The notes: generated by a model from the letters alone, not told the origin. A stretch of 64,000 bases of DNA from DATFVA01 sp963764235 (GCA_963764235.1 CAVXRO010000014.1:310001-374000), one strand, 5' to 3'; positions 35,060 to 45,660 are shown, counted from the stretch's first letter. Made by a program: numbers and translations.

Positions 35060-35135
35060 TCGGGGCGGCAGGATTCGAACCTGCGACCTCCTGCTCCCAA
35101 AGCAGGCGCGATGAACCGGGCTACGCTACGCCCCG
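35060..35135 (-). tRNA. tRNA-Pro (anticodon UGG)
   Basis: Minus-strand cloverleaf of 76 nt with acceptor CGGGGCG/CGCCCCG and anticodon loop TTTGGGA between CCTGC and GCAGG. It is first in the tRNA cluster and complements tRNA-Pro(GGG) at 2494. Confidence 0.96.
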
Positions 35136-35153
35136 GATTGCTTTTCAAATTGA

Positions 35154-35173
35154 ATCCCGATGAAAATCGGGAT
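35154..35173. repeat. Perfect hairpin just upstream of the tRNA cluster
   Basis: ATCCCGAT and ATCGGGAT pair around GAAA, a stable 8-bp stem with a tetraloop. No T-tract follows on either strand. It sits 18 bp before tRNA-Pro(UGG) and may mark the 5' leader of the precursor. The rest of the 35136-35467 gap is AT-rich and holds nothing else I recognise. Confidence 0.4.
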
Positions 35174-35467
35174 GGTAAAGAACTAAACTGAAATAATTTC
35201 TTTAAAAAAGAGTATCTAATATATTTTATATCTTCTAAAAAAACAATGTAATTGCCTTATAAATTTTATATTCAGATATATTTTGTCCAGAATTAATATA
35301 AATGATGATCATTTCCAAAGACATTACTTCGGGAACAGATCCTTTAGAAATCCCATTGCTATCGTTGATTCAGGAGATAGTTCTAACCCAAATATCTTTA
35401 TTTTCATCCAATTTTCAACTGTTCTCAATCTTGATTAAATTGTAAAAGTAATATCGGAATTTGTTTG

Positions 35468-36682
35468 ATGTCATTCCCCTTTTTTGTATCGAAAAAATTT
35501 ATCCTATCTAAAAAAGGTTCGAAGTTTATTACATTCATCTCTTCGATCTCGATCATAGGTATAGCCCTTGGTGTGGCTACACTTATTATCGCTCTGAGCA
35601 TTCTGACAGGTTTTGCAAATACACTTACTAATAAGATAATAGATTTTGATTCCCATATTACAATATCCTCCTACAGAACTATTGTTCCTGATTATAAAGA
35701 AATGCTTCCCCGTATAAGGGAAATGATAGCCCCTTATGGTGAGGAGGTTAATCCTTTTATTTCAAAGCTTGCAATAATAAGCAGTAGAAAAGTGAAAGAT
35801 GGAGTCAATATAAAAGGTATAACACCCGGTAATAAGGCTCTCAGGGTTAGAAACAGTATAGTTGCAGGGAATTTTAATCTTAACGATACTTCCTCCATAG
35901 TGATTGGCAGAAAGCTGGCAGATAAGCTTCTTGTCACTCTGGGTGACAAGGTGACCGTTTTCGCTCTTAGAAATGATAAAATACCTGAACCGGGTGTACT
36001 TCCTAATATTGAACAATTTCGGGTTACCGGTATCTTTGAAAGCGGCATGGCTGAATATGATGATCTTTTCGCGTATGTAAACCTGAAGGCTGCTCAGAAC
36101 CTGTTCTCACTGGGAGATAATGTTAATGGCTACGACATTAAGTTGAATAACATCTCCAAAATAGATAGTCTTACCATATATCTGTCACATAATTTACATT
36201 ACCCTCATAAAGTAGCATCTATTTATCAGACGCATAGAAATATATTTACCTGGATTGAACTGCAGAAAAAGCCGATACCTATAGTTCTCGGATTGATAAT
36301 CGTCGTCGCTGTATTTAATATAATCGGAACATTGTTGATGATAGTTCTGGAAAAGACTCGTGATGTAGGTATGTTGAAATCTCTCGGAGCCACAAGCAGG
36401 CAGATTACATCCGTGTTTATATACCAGGGAATTTTCCTGGCAATCGTGGGCATAATACTGGGAAACATTCTTGCTTTATTTCTGATGGGAATACAACTGG
36501 AATTTAACATTATATCTCTTCCCTCCTCAGTTTATTTTGTATCTACTGTACCTATATTATTAAAGTGGTATACATTCGCCGGGGTATCTTTACTAACATT
36601 TTTACTTTGTATTGCAGCATCGTTAATTCCGGGATTCGTTGCCTCCCGCATACAGCCGGTTAACAGCCTGAGGTTCGGATAA
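35468..36682 (+). CDS. LolC/LolE-like ABC permease (FtsX domain), first of a pair
   Basis: A 404-residue inner-membrane protein. One helix near the N-terminus (FITFISSISIIGIALGVATL), a periplasmic MacB-like domain of about 200 residues, and three C-terminal helices form the FtsX fold. The coupling sequence EKTRDVGMLKSLGATSRQI contacts the ATPase. The C-terminus ASRIQPVNSLRFG is typical of LolC/E. It should act with the 36682 gene and the LolD-like ATPase to release lipoproteins from the membrane. The ATG at 35468 is preferred to the TTG at 35465. Its stop overlaps the next start (TAATG). Confidence 0.9.
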   Translation: MSFPFFVSKKFILSKKGSKFITFISSISIIGIALGVATLIIALSILTGFANTLTNKIIDFDSHITISSYRTIVPDYKEMLPRIREMIAPYGEEVNPFISKLAIISSRKVKDGVNIKGITPGNKALRVRNSIVAGNFNLNDTSSIVIGRKLADKLLVTLGDKVTVFALRNDKIPEPGVLPNIEQFRVTGIFESGMAEYDDLFAYVNLKAAQNLFSLGDNVNGYDIKLNNISKIDSLTIYLSHNLHYPHKVASIYQTHRNIFTWIELQKKPIPIVLGLIIVVAVFNIIGTLLMIVLEKTRDVGMLKSLGATSRQITSVFIYQGIFLAIVGIILGNILALFLMGIQLEFNIISLPSSVYFVSTVPILLKWYTFAGVSLLTFLLCIAASLIPGFVASRIQPVNSLRFG

Positions 36683-37914
36683 TGCAATTTGAAAATTTCA
36701 TAGCACGGCGCTACCTGGTCTCTAAACATAAGGTTAATTTCATAACCATAATTTCAGTGCTTTCTATATGCGGTATTACTATCGGTGTAGCAGCCTTGAT
36801 TGTGGTTCTTTCAGTGTTCAATGGTTTTGGAAGTCTTGTCACGTCATTTCTTATAAATTTCGATCCTCATGTAAGAGTTGAGATCCTTAATCCTGATAAC
36901 AGCCAGGCGGCCGCAAGGCTCGATTCAGTATTAAATAAAAATCCTGAGGTTGTAAAATATTCACCCTACGTTAGCGGCAAAGTGCTTGTTTACAGGGCGG
37001 GGTTGTTCCAGGTAGTAAATTTGAAAGGAATAGATACACATTCAGGTGAAAGCATATATGATATCGAGGAGAGTATTCTATACGGGAAGTATTCCCTAGG
37101 AAATAAAGGGAACTATCCGGAGATAGTCCTTGGTCTTCACCTTGCAGATAAACTCCAGGCCCTTATAGGAGATACACTTACCCTGCTTTCTCCAGCCGGG
37201 ATCCAGAAGGCCGTAACCCAGTTTTCCTCTCCTGAAACCGAGCGGTTTATTCTTTCAGGTATTTACAGCACCACTAATAATGAATATGATGAATCGTACA
37301 TCTTCACATCCCTTAAGTTTGCTCAAAATCTTCTGGGGTATAAAAATCATATACAAGGATACGATATAAGGCTTAATAATATTGATGATTCCTTCGATGT
37401 TAAAGCTGAACTTCAAATGGAACTGCCAACAAAGGATTATAATATTGAAACCTGGTATGATTTTCACCGTGACCTGTACTCCGTAATGCAGATAGAAAGA
37501 TGGACCGCCTATATCATACTTTGCCTGATAATTGCCGTAGCGTCTTTTAATATACTCGGTTCCCTGTCCATGTCAGTAATAGAAAAAAGACGTGATATTG
37601 GTGTATTAAATTCAATGGGAGCACAACCGCGTTCTATTCTAAAAATATTTATGTATGAAGGGATCCTTATCGGGATTATTGGGACAGCGGCAGGACTGCT
37701 TCTGGGTTATTTTATCTGCTTTCTCCAGCTGAAATTCAATATTTATCCGCTGGATCCAACACAGTATAAAATCGATTCTCTGCCCCTGCAATTGAGAATA
37801 AGCGATTTTTTCTTTGTGAGCGGAGCATCCCTCCTGCTTACTTTTCTTGCCTCTCTCTTTCCTGCAAAAAGAGCAGCAAAAATAAATACTATTGAGGCAA
37901 TAAAATGGGAATAA
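36682..37914 (+). CDS. LolC/LolE-like ABC permease (FtsX domain), second of a pair
   Basis: A 410-residue paralogue of the gene before it. Landmarks are FIARRYLVSKHKVNFITIIS at the N-terminus, the helix VLSICGITIGVAALIVVLS, the coupling helix EKRRDIGVLNSMGAQPRSI and the end PAKRAAKINTIEAIKWE. The two permeases share about the same plan but differ widely, as expected for a heterodimer. A shared start-stop base with the upstream gene shows translational coupling. The ATPase gene follows after about 80 bp. Confidence 0.9.
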   Translation: MQFENFIARRYLVSKHKVNFITIISVLSICGITIGVAALIVVLSVFNGFGSLVTSFLINFDPHVRVEILNPDNSQAAARLDSVLNKNPEVVKYSPYVSGKVLVYRAGLFQVVNLKGIDTHSGESIYDIEESILYGKYSLGNKGNYPEIVLGLHLADKLQALIGDTLTLLSPAGIQKAVTQFSSPETERFILSGIYSTTNNEYDESYIFTSLKFAQNLLGYKNHIQGYDIRLNNIDDSFDVKAELQMELPTKDYNIETWYDFHRDLYSVMQIERWTAYIILCLIIAVASFNILGSLSMSVIEKRRDIGVLNSMGAQPRSILKIFMYEGILIGIIGTAAGLLLGYFICFLQLKFNIYPLDPTQYKIDSLPLQLRISDFFFVSGASLLLTFLASLFPAKRAAKINTIEAIKWE

Positions 37915-37993
37915 TTTAGATTAACTATTTGGATATAATCTTATATATAATAAATGTTTACATTATTAACATAACAATATTTATAGGGATAAT

Positions 37994-38673
37994 GTGATAC
38001 TAAGTACCAGAAAATATTATTAAGAGTTATCAGAATACTAAAAAAGTAAGACTGGAAGTATTAAGAGCGGTTGATATTGAAATCGAAAGCAATAAGATTT
38101 CCGTAATTGTGGGAGCATCGGGGGCCGGGAAAAGCACTTTGCTCCATATTATGGGCGGACTGGATAGGCCAGATTCCGGAGAAGTGTTATTTAATGACCG
38201 GAATCTTTTCGAATTGTCCGATGATAAGTTAGCCAGATTCAGAAATAAAAACATTGGTTTTGTATTTCAATTTCATCATCTGCTACCTGAATTTACCGCT
38301 ATAGAAAATGTTTCAATTCCCCGGATGATTACAGGCAATTCCTTCTCAGCAGCCTCAAAAGCAGCTGCTGATCTCCTGGAAGCAGTAGGAATGAAAGAAC
38401 GCATGAAATCATAAACCGGCCGAATTATCAGGAGGTGAGCAGCAGCGGGTTGCTGTGGCCAGGGCCCTGGCCAATGATCCTGACATTATCCTGGCAGATG
38501 AACCGACAGGAAACCTTGATTCGGAAAACAGCGAGGCTGTGCACCAGATTTTAACAGATTTAAGGGATAAGATGGGAAAGACTTTTGTAATTGTAACTCA
38601 CAATCCGGGACTTGTAAGTCTTGCAGACAGAGTTTACGAAATGAAAGACGGGAAAATTATTTCCCGAAATTAG
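37994..38673 (+). CDS. lolD: LolD-like ABC transporter ATP-binding protein, two +1 frameshifts
   Basis: ATPase of the lipoprotein-release exporter. The repaired order is VILSTRNIIKSYQN (GTG start at 37994), Walker A VGASGAGKSTLLHIMGGLDR, Q-loop GFVFQFHHLLPEFTA, signature AELSGGEQQRVAVARALA, Walker B IILADEPTGNLDS and switch FVIVTHNPG. The gene reads in three frames: extra A at 38012 and extra T at 38409 each shift by one. Repaired length is about 225 residues, normal for LolD. All catalytic motifs survive, and an exporter with both permeases intact would need this ATPase, so sequence error is a strong alternative to loss of function. Confidence 0.85.
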
Positions 38674-38717
38674 CCGGTCCCTGCGTCTCTCTGCATACTT
38701 AGGTTAATTGCCCTCTT

Positions 38718-40256
38718 CTAAGCTTTTTTATCGGAAGGATCAGCCAGGTAATCAAACAAAAGCCTTACACCAAAACCGGTCATGTACTTCCGTGTATAAT
38801 TATTAAAATTGTTAGCCATTGCAGGTCCCGCAATATCAAGGTGTGCCCACGATATCTTAGGATCCACAAATTTCTCGAGGAACTTAGCCGCGGTAATAGC
38901 TCCTCCCCATCTTCCGCCGACGTTCTTTACATCCGCTACATCACTTACTATAAGCTCATTATAATCATCCCACATCGGCATTCTCCAGAGCCGGTCATAT
39001 GTTTTCAACCCTTTTTGGTAAAGCTCTTCTGCCAGCTTATCATCCTTGGTAAATAGTCCGGCAACAAACTCACCGAGAGCTACAACGCAGGCACCGGTTA
39101 AGGTAGCGAGATCAATTATAACATCCGGTTTAATCATTGATGCATAATTGAGTGCATCGGAAAGTATTACCCGTCCTTCTGCATCTGTATTATCTACCTC
39201 TATACTTTTACCTGACGCAGTAACAACGATATCGCCGGGACGCATAGATGAGCCTGAAGGCATATTTTCAGCAGCCGGAATTATACCAACTATATTTACA
39301 GGCAGTTTAGCTCTTGCTACGGCCAGTACTGTACCAGCAACTACAGCAGCACCTGACATATCAGCTTTCATTTCTCCCATATTACTTGCAGGCTTTATTG
39401 AAATACCTCCGGAATCGAAAGTAACACCTTTACCCACAAGGGCTACGGTTCTGATCTTTTTATTTTTACTGCCCGATTTGTATTCCATAATAATAAACCT
39501 GGGAGGATTAACGCTTCCCATTCCAACTGCCAGGAGGCCCCCCATTTTCCTTTTCTTAATCTCCTTTTCATTAAATACAGTTACCTTAACGCCGGCGGCA
39601 GGCAAAATATTCTTTATTCTTTTTGCAAGTTCACTGGGAACCAGCACCGAGCCCGGCTCGTTCTGGAGCTCCTTTGTGAAGTTGACACCCTCCATCACCG
39701 TTATTCCCGCAGTGATTGCCTGGTTGAGCTTTTTTTGATTATCTGCATATAAAAATACAGCAAGATTAACAGTTTTCTTTTTCTCCGCTTTATATTTGTC
39801 AAACGAATAATTTCCGAGCAAAACTCCCTCAACAAAAGTCTGGTAATAATAGAGTTCGCTTAAAAAATGCTTTTTGAAAATATTGTACTTAGGAATAAAA
39901 ATATGAAGACTTTTCATCTGTTCAGAAGCAAGTGAAGTAAGAAAACCGGCCAGATGATTTCTGAAATAATCAGCAGAGAATTTATCATCCACTTTAACTT
40001 TTGAAATTATTACCGAATCCGGTTTGCCATCTTTCTTTGACACCCGGGTCTGGCCGCCTTTATCCGAAAGGAAATTTTTCTTCTGAAGAGAAGAAAATCT
40101 TATATTAAAAATCGTTTCCAGGTTTAAGAGACTTGTTTCGAGTTTCTTCTCATCGACCATATATTTAAGACTGATCGACAGTGGGCCGTAGGCAATTTTC
40201 TTACCGCCTGATTTAATATTCAGATTAAACATTTTATTACCCGAATTGTTTGACAT
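38718..40256 (-). CDS. pepA: Leucyl aminopeptidase (M17 family)
   Basis: Cytosolic two-metal aminopeptidase of 512 residues, the normal length. The C-terminal catalytic domain has VALVGKGVTFDSGGISIKPA (metal Lys and Asp), ADMSGAAVVAGTVLA, and the signature NTDAEGRVILSDAL, with the metal Glu and catalytic Arg. The N-terminal macro-like domain (residues about 1-190) is poorly conserved, as usual. The start overlaps the nrnA end by 20 nt. It converges with lolD and there is no clear terminator in the 44-bp gap. Confidence 0.95.
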   Translation of the reverse strand: MSNNSGNKMFNLNIKSGGKKIAYGPLSISLKYMVDEKKLETSLLNLETIFNIRFSSLQKKNFLSDKGGQTRVSKKDGKPDSVIISKVKVDDKFSADYFRNHLAGFLTSLASEQMKSLHIFIPKYNIFKKHFLSELYYYQTFVEGVLLGNYSFDKYKAEKKKTVNLAVFLYADNQKKLNQAITAGITVMEGVNFTKELQNEPGSVLVPSELAKRIKNILPAAGVKVTVFNEKEIKKRKMGGLLAVGMGSVNPPRFIIMEYKSGSKNKKIRTVALVGKGVTFDSGGISIKPASNMGEMKADMSGAAVVAGTVLAVARAKLPVNIVGIIPAAENMPSGSSMRPGDIVVTASGKSIEVDNTDAEGRVILSDALNYASMIKPDVIIDLATLTGACVVALGEFVAGLFTKDDKLAEELYQKGLKTYDRLWRMPMWDDYNELIVSDVADVKNVGGRWGGAITAAKFLEKFVDPKISWAHLDIAGPAMANNFNNYTRKYMTGFGVRLLFDYLADPSDKKA

Positions 40257-41232
40257 ATTCTACTGCACGGTTTAATATTTTAGGGATATAATTATTGATA
40301 TTTCCATCCCTTATACGAAGTCCTGCTGCATTTACATGACCTCCGCCTCCGAATTCTGATGCAAGCCTGTTAACAGGAATAAGACCTTTCGAACGTAAGC
40401 TGACTTTAAAACCTTCTTTCAGTTCAAGAAAAAGAAGACCGAGCTTTACATTTTCAACCGACAATGAGACGTTTACGAAACCGTCTGTATCGGATTCTAT
40501 AGCATTTGTCTCCTCAAAATCTTCCCTGGTCAGATTCATATAGCTGACTTCCTGTCTGTCACCGTATAATTTCATAGAGTTGACTGCCCTGCCCAGCAGT
40601 TTGATCTTACTGAATTTGCTCTGGTCATAAATTTTATCGTAAACTTCACCCGGGACGACCCCGGACTCAAGCAGCTCTGCAGAGATTTTATGAATCTGAG
40701 GAGTGGTCCTTTCGAATCTGAATGAGCCTGTATCAGTCATTATTGCAGCATATATTGGTTCTGCGGTTTCATAACTTAATTTAACTATACCGGTTTCTTT
40801 TATAAAATCAAAAATAATCTGACCTGTTGCACTGTAATCTGTATCAATAAAAATGATATTAAATATATTTTCATAATCCTGGTGATGATCTATACATATC
40901 TTCAGCTTCTGTGACTTAATGAAACCTGCTTCCATTCTGACAATTCTGTCTGAGCGGTTAAAATCAACTGCCACGAGCACATCAGCTTCATCAAATATAT
41001 CCACGTGCTTCTCCGGTGAGTAATGTTCGATTATATTCTCTTTATCGAGGAACTGAAGATTGTAAGGTATTATGCTGTGATTAACAATCCTCGCTTTCTT
41101 CCCTGTCTCTTTGAGAATATTAAATAAAGCTATCTCTGATCCTATTGCATCTGCATCGGGATTAACATGTGTAGTAATTAAAAAAGAATTATTATCCAGA
41201 AGAATATTTTTTAACTGATTAAAATCGATCAT
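40237..41232 (-). CDS. nrnA: DHH-family nanoRNase / PAP phosphatase
   Basis: A 331-residue NrnA-like enzyme that degrades short RNA oligonucleotides and 3'-phosphoadenosine 5'-phosphate. The DHH domain has LITTHVNPDADAIGSEIAL (metal His and Asp), VLVAVDFNRSDRI and the name motif ICIDHHQDYENIF. The C-terminal DHHA1 domain has VSLRSKGLIPVNRLASEFGGGGH. No other RNase partner is in view. It lies directly upstream of pepA and shares 20 nt with it. Confidence 0.92.
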   Translation of the reverse strand: MIDFNQLKNILLDNNSFLITTHVNPDADAIGSEIALFNILKETGKKARIVNHSIIPYNLQFLDKENIIEHYSPEKHVDIFDEADVLVAVDFNRSDRIVRMEAGFIKSQKLKICIDHHQDYENIFNIIFIDTDYSATGQIIFDFIKETGIVKLSYETAEPIYAAIMTDTGSFRFERTTPQIHKISAELLESGVVPGEVYDKIYDQSKFSKIKLLGRAVNSMKLYGDRQEVSYMNLTREDFEETNAIESDTDGFVNVSLSVENVKLGLLFLELKEGFKVSLRSKGLIPVNRLASEFGGGGHVNAAGLRIRDGNINNYIPKILNRAVEYVKQFG

Positions 41233-41248
41233 ATACTTTCCACTATAT

Positions 41249-41276
41249 ATAAAAGGGCTCGATTGCTCAAGCCCGT
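41249..41276 (-). terminator. Terminator after korB (copy 1)
   Basis: GGGCT and AGCCC close a hairpin with a TGAGCAATCG interior; on the minus strand TTTTATATATAG follows. It lies 52 nt past the korB stop. Confidence 0.65.
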
Positions 41277-41327
41277 GAAGATTTAATCAGCAAAAATAGA
41301 AAAAATATATGTTAATTCAATAAATTT

Positions 41328-42369
41328 TTAATTAACATCCCACATATTACCACTGAACAAGAGTTTCTTCAAGTCTCCCTTTCCTTTAGCCTTAGTTAAT
41401 TCTTCAAGCTGAGCATGGAGAGAATCATCATAAGTTTCTTTATCCTCCTGTCTTAATACTCCAACAGGAACCGGCATACCTTCAGTCTCAGCAAACTGTG
41501 AAAGAATATATGCGCGTGCTGAACTTTTATCAAATTCATCATGCACCCAGACATCATTAATGGAATCGGTTCCTTCATTGATGTCGATAATCTCAGGGGT
41601 TAGTCCGTTGAGCTTTATTCCTTTATTATTCTCTTTTCCATAGATCATCGGTTTGCCATGCTCCAGGAATAATACATTATCAGGTTTGGTTTCTTTGTCG
41701 GTATATAGCGCATAAGCGCCGTCATTGAAAATGTTGCAGTTCTGGTACACTTCTATGAACGCAGTGCCTTTATGTTTCCCTGCCCTCGTCAGCATCTCTT
41801 TCAGATGCTTCGGATCACGGTCGAGACTCCTTGCTATAAACGTCGCTCCCGAACCCACGGCAAGACTTAAGGGATTAAACGGATAATCGATGCTGCCGAA
41901 TGGTGAGCTTTTTGTCTTTTTCCCCTTCTCAGATGTCGGGGAGTATTGACCTTTTGTAAGTCCATATATCCTGTTATTAAAAAGAAGGATTTTTATATCA
42001 ATATTTCTTCTGCAGGCATGAATAAAATGATTACCGCCGATGCTTAAAAGGTCTCCGTCACCTGAAGCAACCCACACAGATAAATCGGGTCTGTTAATTT
42101 TAATACCGGAAGCGATGGCCGAAGCTCTGCCATGGATGACCATGAATACCGTATGTATCCATATAATAGGGAAAGCGTGCGGCACATCCGATACCCGATA
42201 CCCATACAAATTTTTCTTTTTTAATATTCAGATCAGGAGAGATCCTTTGCATCTGGGCCAGGATAGAATAATCGCCACAGCCGGGACACCATCTCACATC
42301 CTGTGATGAAGCAAAATCTTTAGCCGTGTATTTTGTTTCCTGGGACGTATCTTTATTTTCCATTTTCAT
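41328..42369 (-). CDS. korB: 2-oxoacid:ferredoxin oxidoreductase beta subunit (KorB), one +1 frameshift
   Basis: TPP-binding subunit that, with KorA, interconverts 2-oxoglutarate and succinyl-CoA using ferredoxin. The N-terminal piece reads QDVRWCPGCGDYSILAQMQR and WVSGIGCAARFPYYMDTYGI; the C-terminal piece reads HGRASAIASGIKINRPDLSV, SGDGDLLSIGGNHFIHACRR (TPP-Mg motif GDGD-N) and GLTKGQYSPTSEKGKKTKSS. One extra base, the G at 42138 (C on the coding strand), breaks GIHGIHGRA and divides the gene. Repaired length is about 346 residues. Start and korA end overlap by 17 nt. The damaged copy 2 has the intact GIHGIHGRA, which supports an error here. Confidence 0.9.
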
Positions 42370-44197
42370 TTCCTCCTAAAATGGATTCAATCTTCGATTC
42401 TATTTCAGATGACTTGAAAGGTAATCCCTGTATCTTGTTATATGGTTCTACATCTACTAGGAATTCCTGTCTTAATAGTTTTGCTAACTGTCCCATGTTT
42501 ATTTCGGGACAAACAACATGCTTAAAACTCTTAAGAACTTCCCCGGTATTTTTTGGGAAAGGATTAAGATACCTGAAATGCGCATGTGCCACTTTCATTC
42601 CTCTCCCTCTTGCGCGGTCAACCGCCTCCCTGATAGATCCATAGGTGCTGCCCCAGCCTGCGATCAGCAGATCGGCATCTTTGTCACCCTCAACTATCAA
42701 ATCAGGGATATCATTTTCAATATTTTTAACTTTTTGAGCACGGAGCCTTACCATAAACTCATGGTCTTCAGGATCATAACTAACATCCCCTGTAACATTG
42801 GCTTTCTCCAGACCTCCTATCCTGTGTTCAAGTCCCGGAGTTCCTGGAACAGCCCAGGGCCTGGCCAGATTTTCATCACGCTTATATGGCTGAAAGTTAT
42901 CAGGGCTGGTTCTAAACTTAACTTCTATTGCAGGAATTTTATCGGGATCAGGAATTTTCCAGGGTTCCGACCCGTTCGCGAGGTAGCCGTCGGATAAATA
43001 CATAACAGGTACCATATACTTAGTTGCTATTCGTGCAGCCTCGAGCGCCATAGTAAAGCAGTCGGCCGGAGTTGACGGAGCGATTATGACTACAGGCGCT
43101 TCGCTGTTCCTTCCGTGCATTGCCTGGAGAAGATCAGCCTGTTCTGTTTTTGTAGGCAGACCTGTGCTTGGTCCTCCTCGCTGTATATCGATAATAACCA
43201 GGGGAAGTTCAATCATCACAGCGAGTCCTATTGCTTCTGTTTTAAGCGCTACACCCGGACCGCTGGTGGTTGTAATTCCAAGGGCACCCGAGAAAGATGC
43301 ACCGATAGCGGCACTGATTGCCGCAATTTCGTCCTCGGCCTGGAAAGTTCTTACACCGAAATTCTTATGTTTACTCAGTTCGTGCAGAATATCTGAAGCA
43401 GGGGTTATAGGATAGGAACCGAGGAATAACGGGAGTCCTGCTTTCACCGAAGCAGCAACAAAACCTATTGCCAGTGCTTCGTTGCCGGAAATATTTCTAT
43501 ACCTTCCTTTAATCAACTTTGCGGGCTTTACGCTGTAGCGGGTTGTAAATAGTTCGGTATTTTCACCAAAGTAATAACCGGATTTCAAAGCTTTCTCATT
43601 AGCAGCCGCAAGATCTTCTCTCGATTTAAATTTAGAATGGATCCATTCTATTGTCGGTTCAATCGGCCTGCTATACAGCCAGTACATCATCCCGAGGGCA
43701 AAAAAGTTTTTGCATCTCTCAATTTCCTTGGCGGAAAGCCCGCTGTCCTCCAGTGCAGTTTTAGTCAGTTGACTGAGAGGCACCTGTACTACATTATAAC
43801 CATCGACAGTGCCATCTTCCATGGGATTTGTATCATACCCTGCAAGTTTAAAGTTTCTCTGATCAAAAGAATTTATATTAATTATTATAGTTCCGCCCGG
43901 TTTTAAATCTTTTATGTTTGTCTTTAAAGCGGCCGGATTCATTGCAACGAGTACATCCGGAGAATCACCCGGAGTATGAATATCATCGCTGCTGAAATGA
44001 AGCTGAAAGCCACTGACGCCATATGTAGTACCAGCAGGTGCACGGATTTCAGCCGGGTAATCCGGCAGTGTGCTGAGATCGTTGCCGACCAGGGCTGTCG
44101 TATCTGTAAACTGGCTGCCTGTTAACTGCATTCCGTCCCCTGAATCTCCTGCAAATCTGACGGTCACGTCAGAGAGATCTAATACGCCTTTTTGCAT
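42353..44197 (-). CDS. korA: 2-oxoacid:ferredoxin oxidoreductase alpha subunit (KorA, gamma-alpha fusion)
   Basis: A 614-residue subunit joining the gamma domain (residues about 10-200, VTVRFAGDSGDGMQLTGSQF; YPAEIRAPAGTTYGVSGFQL) to the alpha pyrimidine-binding domain (FLGSYPITPASDILHELSKH; FQAEDEIAAISAAIGASFSG; TTSGPGVALKTEAIGLAVM) and a C-terminal swap domain (LLIAGWGSTYGSIREAVDRA). It transfers electrons to ferredoxin and serves oxidative or reverse TCA flux. 2-oxoglutarate is the likely substrate by resemblance, but 2-oxoisovalerate or other oxoacids are not excluded. It precedes korB with overlapping ends. Confidence 0.95.
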   Translation of the reverse strand: MQKGVLDLSDVTVRFAGDSGDGMQLTGSQFTDTTALVGNDLSTLPDYPAEIRAPAGTTYGVSGFQLHFSSDDIHTPGDSPDVLVAMNPAALKTNIKDLKPGGTIIININSFDQRNFKLAGYDTNPMEDGTVDGYNVVQVPLSQLTKTALEDSGLSAKEIERCKNFFALGMMYWLYSRPIEPTIEWIHSKFKSREDLAAANEKALKSGYYFGENTELFTTRYSVKPAKLIKGRYRNISGNEALAIGFVAASVKAGLPLFLGSYPITPASDILHELSKHKNFGVRTFQAEDEIAAISAAIGASFSGALGITTTSGPGVALKTEAIGLAVMIELPLVIIDIQRGGPSTGLPTKTEQADLLQAMHGRNSEAPVVIIAPSTPADCFTMALEAARIATKYMVPVMYLSDGYLANGSEPWKIPDPDKIPAIEVKFRTSPDNFQPYKRDENLARPWAVPGTPGLEHRIGGLEKANVTGDVSYDPEDHEFMVRLRAQKVKNIENDIPDLIVEGDKDADLLIAGWGSTYGSIREAVDRARGRGMKVAHAHFRYLNPFPKNTGEVLKSFKHVVCPEINMGQLAKLLRQEFLVDVEPYNKIQGLPFKSSEIESKIESILGGNENGK

Positions 44198-44539
44198 CTT
44201 GCACCAAGGTTTGTGAATAATAAATATTTAAACTCGAATAGTATCTGCTAAAAAAATAACTAAATATTCAATAAATCAAATCACCAAAATTTATCAATAT
44301 TCCCATCATATGCTTTACTTCTGTATCACATATTTTGTTTCCGGATCAATATTAAATGAAATCTGTTTTCTTTGATAAGAGAGTTTAGGGGCAGTTCCGG
44401 GTTGAATATTCTGAATCTGGGCCGGCCTTTTGTCAGGTTTCAATTGAGAGTTATTTCCAATCCAAAAAATCTTTTCTATAACTTAAAAAAGCTGTTGTTG
44501 ATTGTCAAATATTCAGCATCGAATAACATTCAGGCAAGA

Positions 44540-44566
44540 AAAACGGACTCATCAATGATGAGTCCG
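44540..44566 (-). terminator. Terminator after the second korAB copy
   Basis: CGGACTCATC pairs perfectly with GATGAGTCCG around a 3-nt loop; on the minus strand TTTTTCTTGCC follows. The 44198-44539 gap upstream of korA copy 1 holds no gene I can support, only AT-rich promoter-like sequence. Confidence 0.9.
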
Positions 44567-44619
44567 CTGCGAGGTAAGTAAGAGCTATGTTAATATTAAA
44601 AGCTAATGGAGGTTCTAAA

Positions 44620-45660
44620 TCAATTAACTTCCCAGGTATTACCGTTAAAGAGAACTTTATCAAGATCACCCTCCCCTTTCATCTTTATCACACCTGAAAT
44701 CTGCTCTTCGATACCATAATCATACGTTTCCTTTTTGATCTGCCGGAATACACCCACCGGCGTCGGGAATCCATCATAGTCTGTCAGATGAGCCAGGAAG
44801 ATCGCCCTTAAAGGACTCTCATCGAACTCATCATGTACTAATACGTCATTTATACTGTTTCCATTTTCATTGAGATCCACAATGGCAGGTTTATAGGCAT
44901 CCATTTTAATTCCCTTATCCTTATTCTTACCGAAGATCATCGGTTTGCCATGCTCAAGAACCAGTACATTATCATCCTTAGTATCTTTTTCAGTTAAGAA
45001 GGTCAAAGGCTCCATCATTATATATAACACAATTCTGGAAAATTTCAATAAATGCTGATCCTTTATGTTCTGCGGCACGTTTAATCATTTCCTGAAGATG
45101 TTTAGCATCCCGGTCCATAGCACGCGCTACAAAAGTTGCTTCAGCACCGATTGCAAGCGAAATCAGGATTAAAAGGATAATCAACACTGCCGAAAGGAGT
45201 AAGTTTTGGTTACTTTACCTTTCTCTGACGTCGGTGAATACTGTCCTTTTGTTAAACCGTAAATTCTGTTATTAAATAAAAGAACTTTAAGATCAATATT
45301 CTTTCTGCAGGCATGAATGAAATGATTACCACCGATACTTAGAAGATCACCATCACCTGTTGCTACCCAAACGGAAAGATCGGGTCTGGCTAATTTTAAC
45401 GCCTGATGCGATTGCAGGAGCTCTGCCGTGAATTCCGTGAATTCCGTAAGTGTTCATATAATATGGAAAACGCGATGAACATCCGATTCCTGAAACCCAG
45501 ACTATATTTTCTTTTTTATCCCAACGATTCCGGAAGAGATCTCTGGATCTGTGCAAGAATGGAGTAATCACCGCAGCCCGGGCACCATCTCACATCCTGT
45601 CCGTTGAGAAATCCTTTGCTGTTAATTTTATTTCTTGGTTTCTATATTATTATCTGCCAT
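44620..45660 (-). pseudogene. Second korB copy, broken by several frameshifts
   Basis: The same protein as korB copy 1 in pieces over several frames: QDVRWCPGCGDYSILAQ, WVSGIGCSSRFPYYMNTYG, GIHGIHGRAPAIASGVKI, FNNRIYGLTKGQYSPTSEKG, ISLAIGAEATFVARAMDRDA (partly), FIEIFQNCVIYNDGAFD and LVLEHGKPMIFGKNKDKGIK to the normal end GNTWEVN. Shifts lie near 45015, 45168, 45205, 45400, 45530 and 45620. Most are fixed by deleting one base. The start ATG is at 45660 and total length (1041 nt) is close to copy 1 (1042 nt). Protein motifs are intact between breaks and stops appear only through the shifts. Confidence 0.85.

Noticed and set aside
44372..44581. 69-codon frame on the plus strand upstream of korA copy 1
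   Set aside because: It runs through the terminator hairpin at 44540-44566, has no ribosome binding site and no family resemblance.
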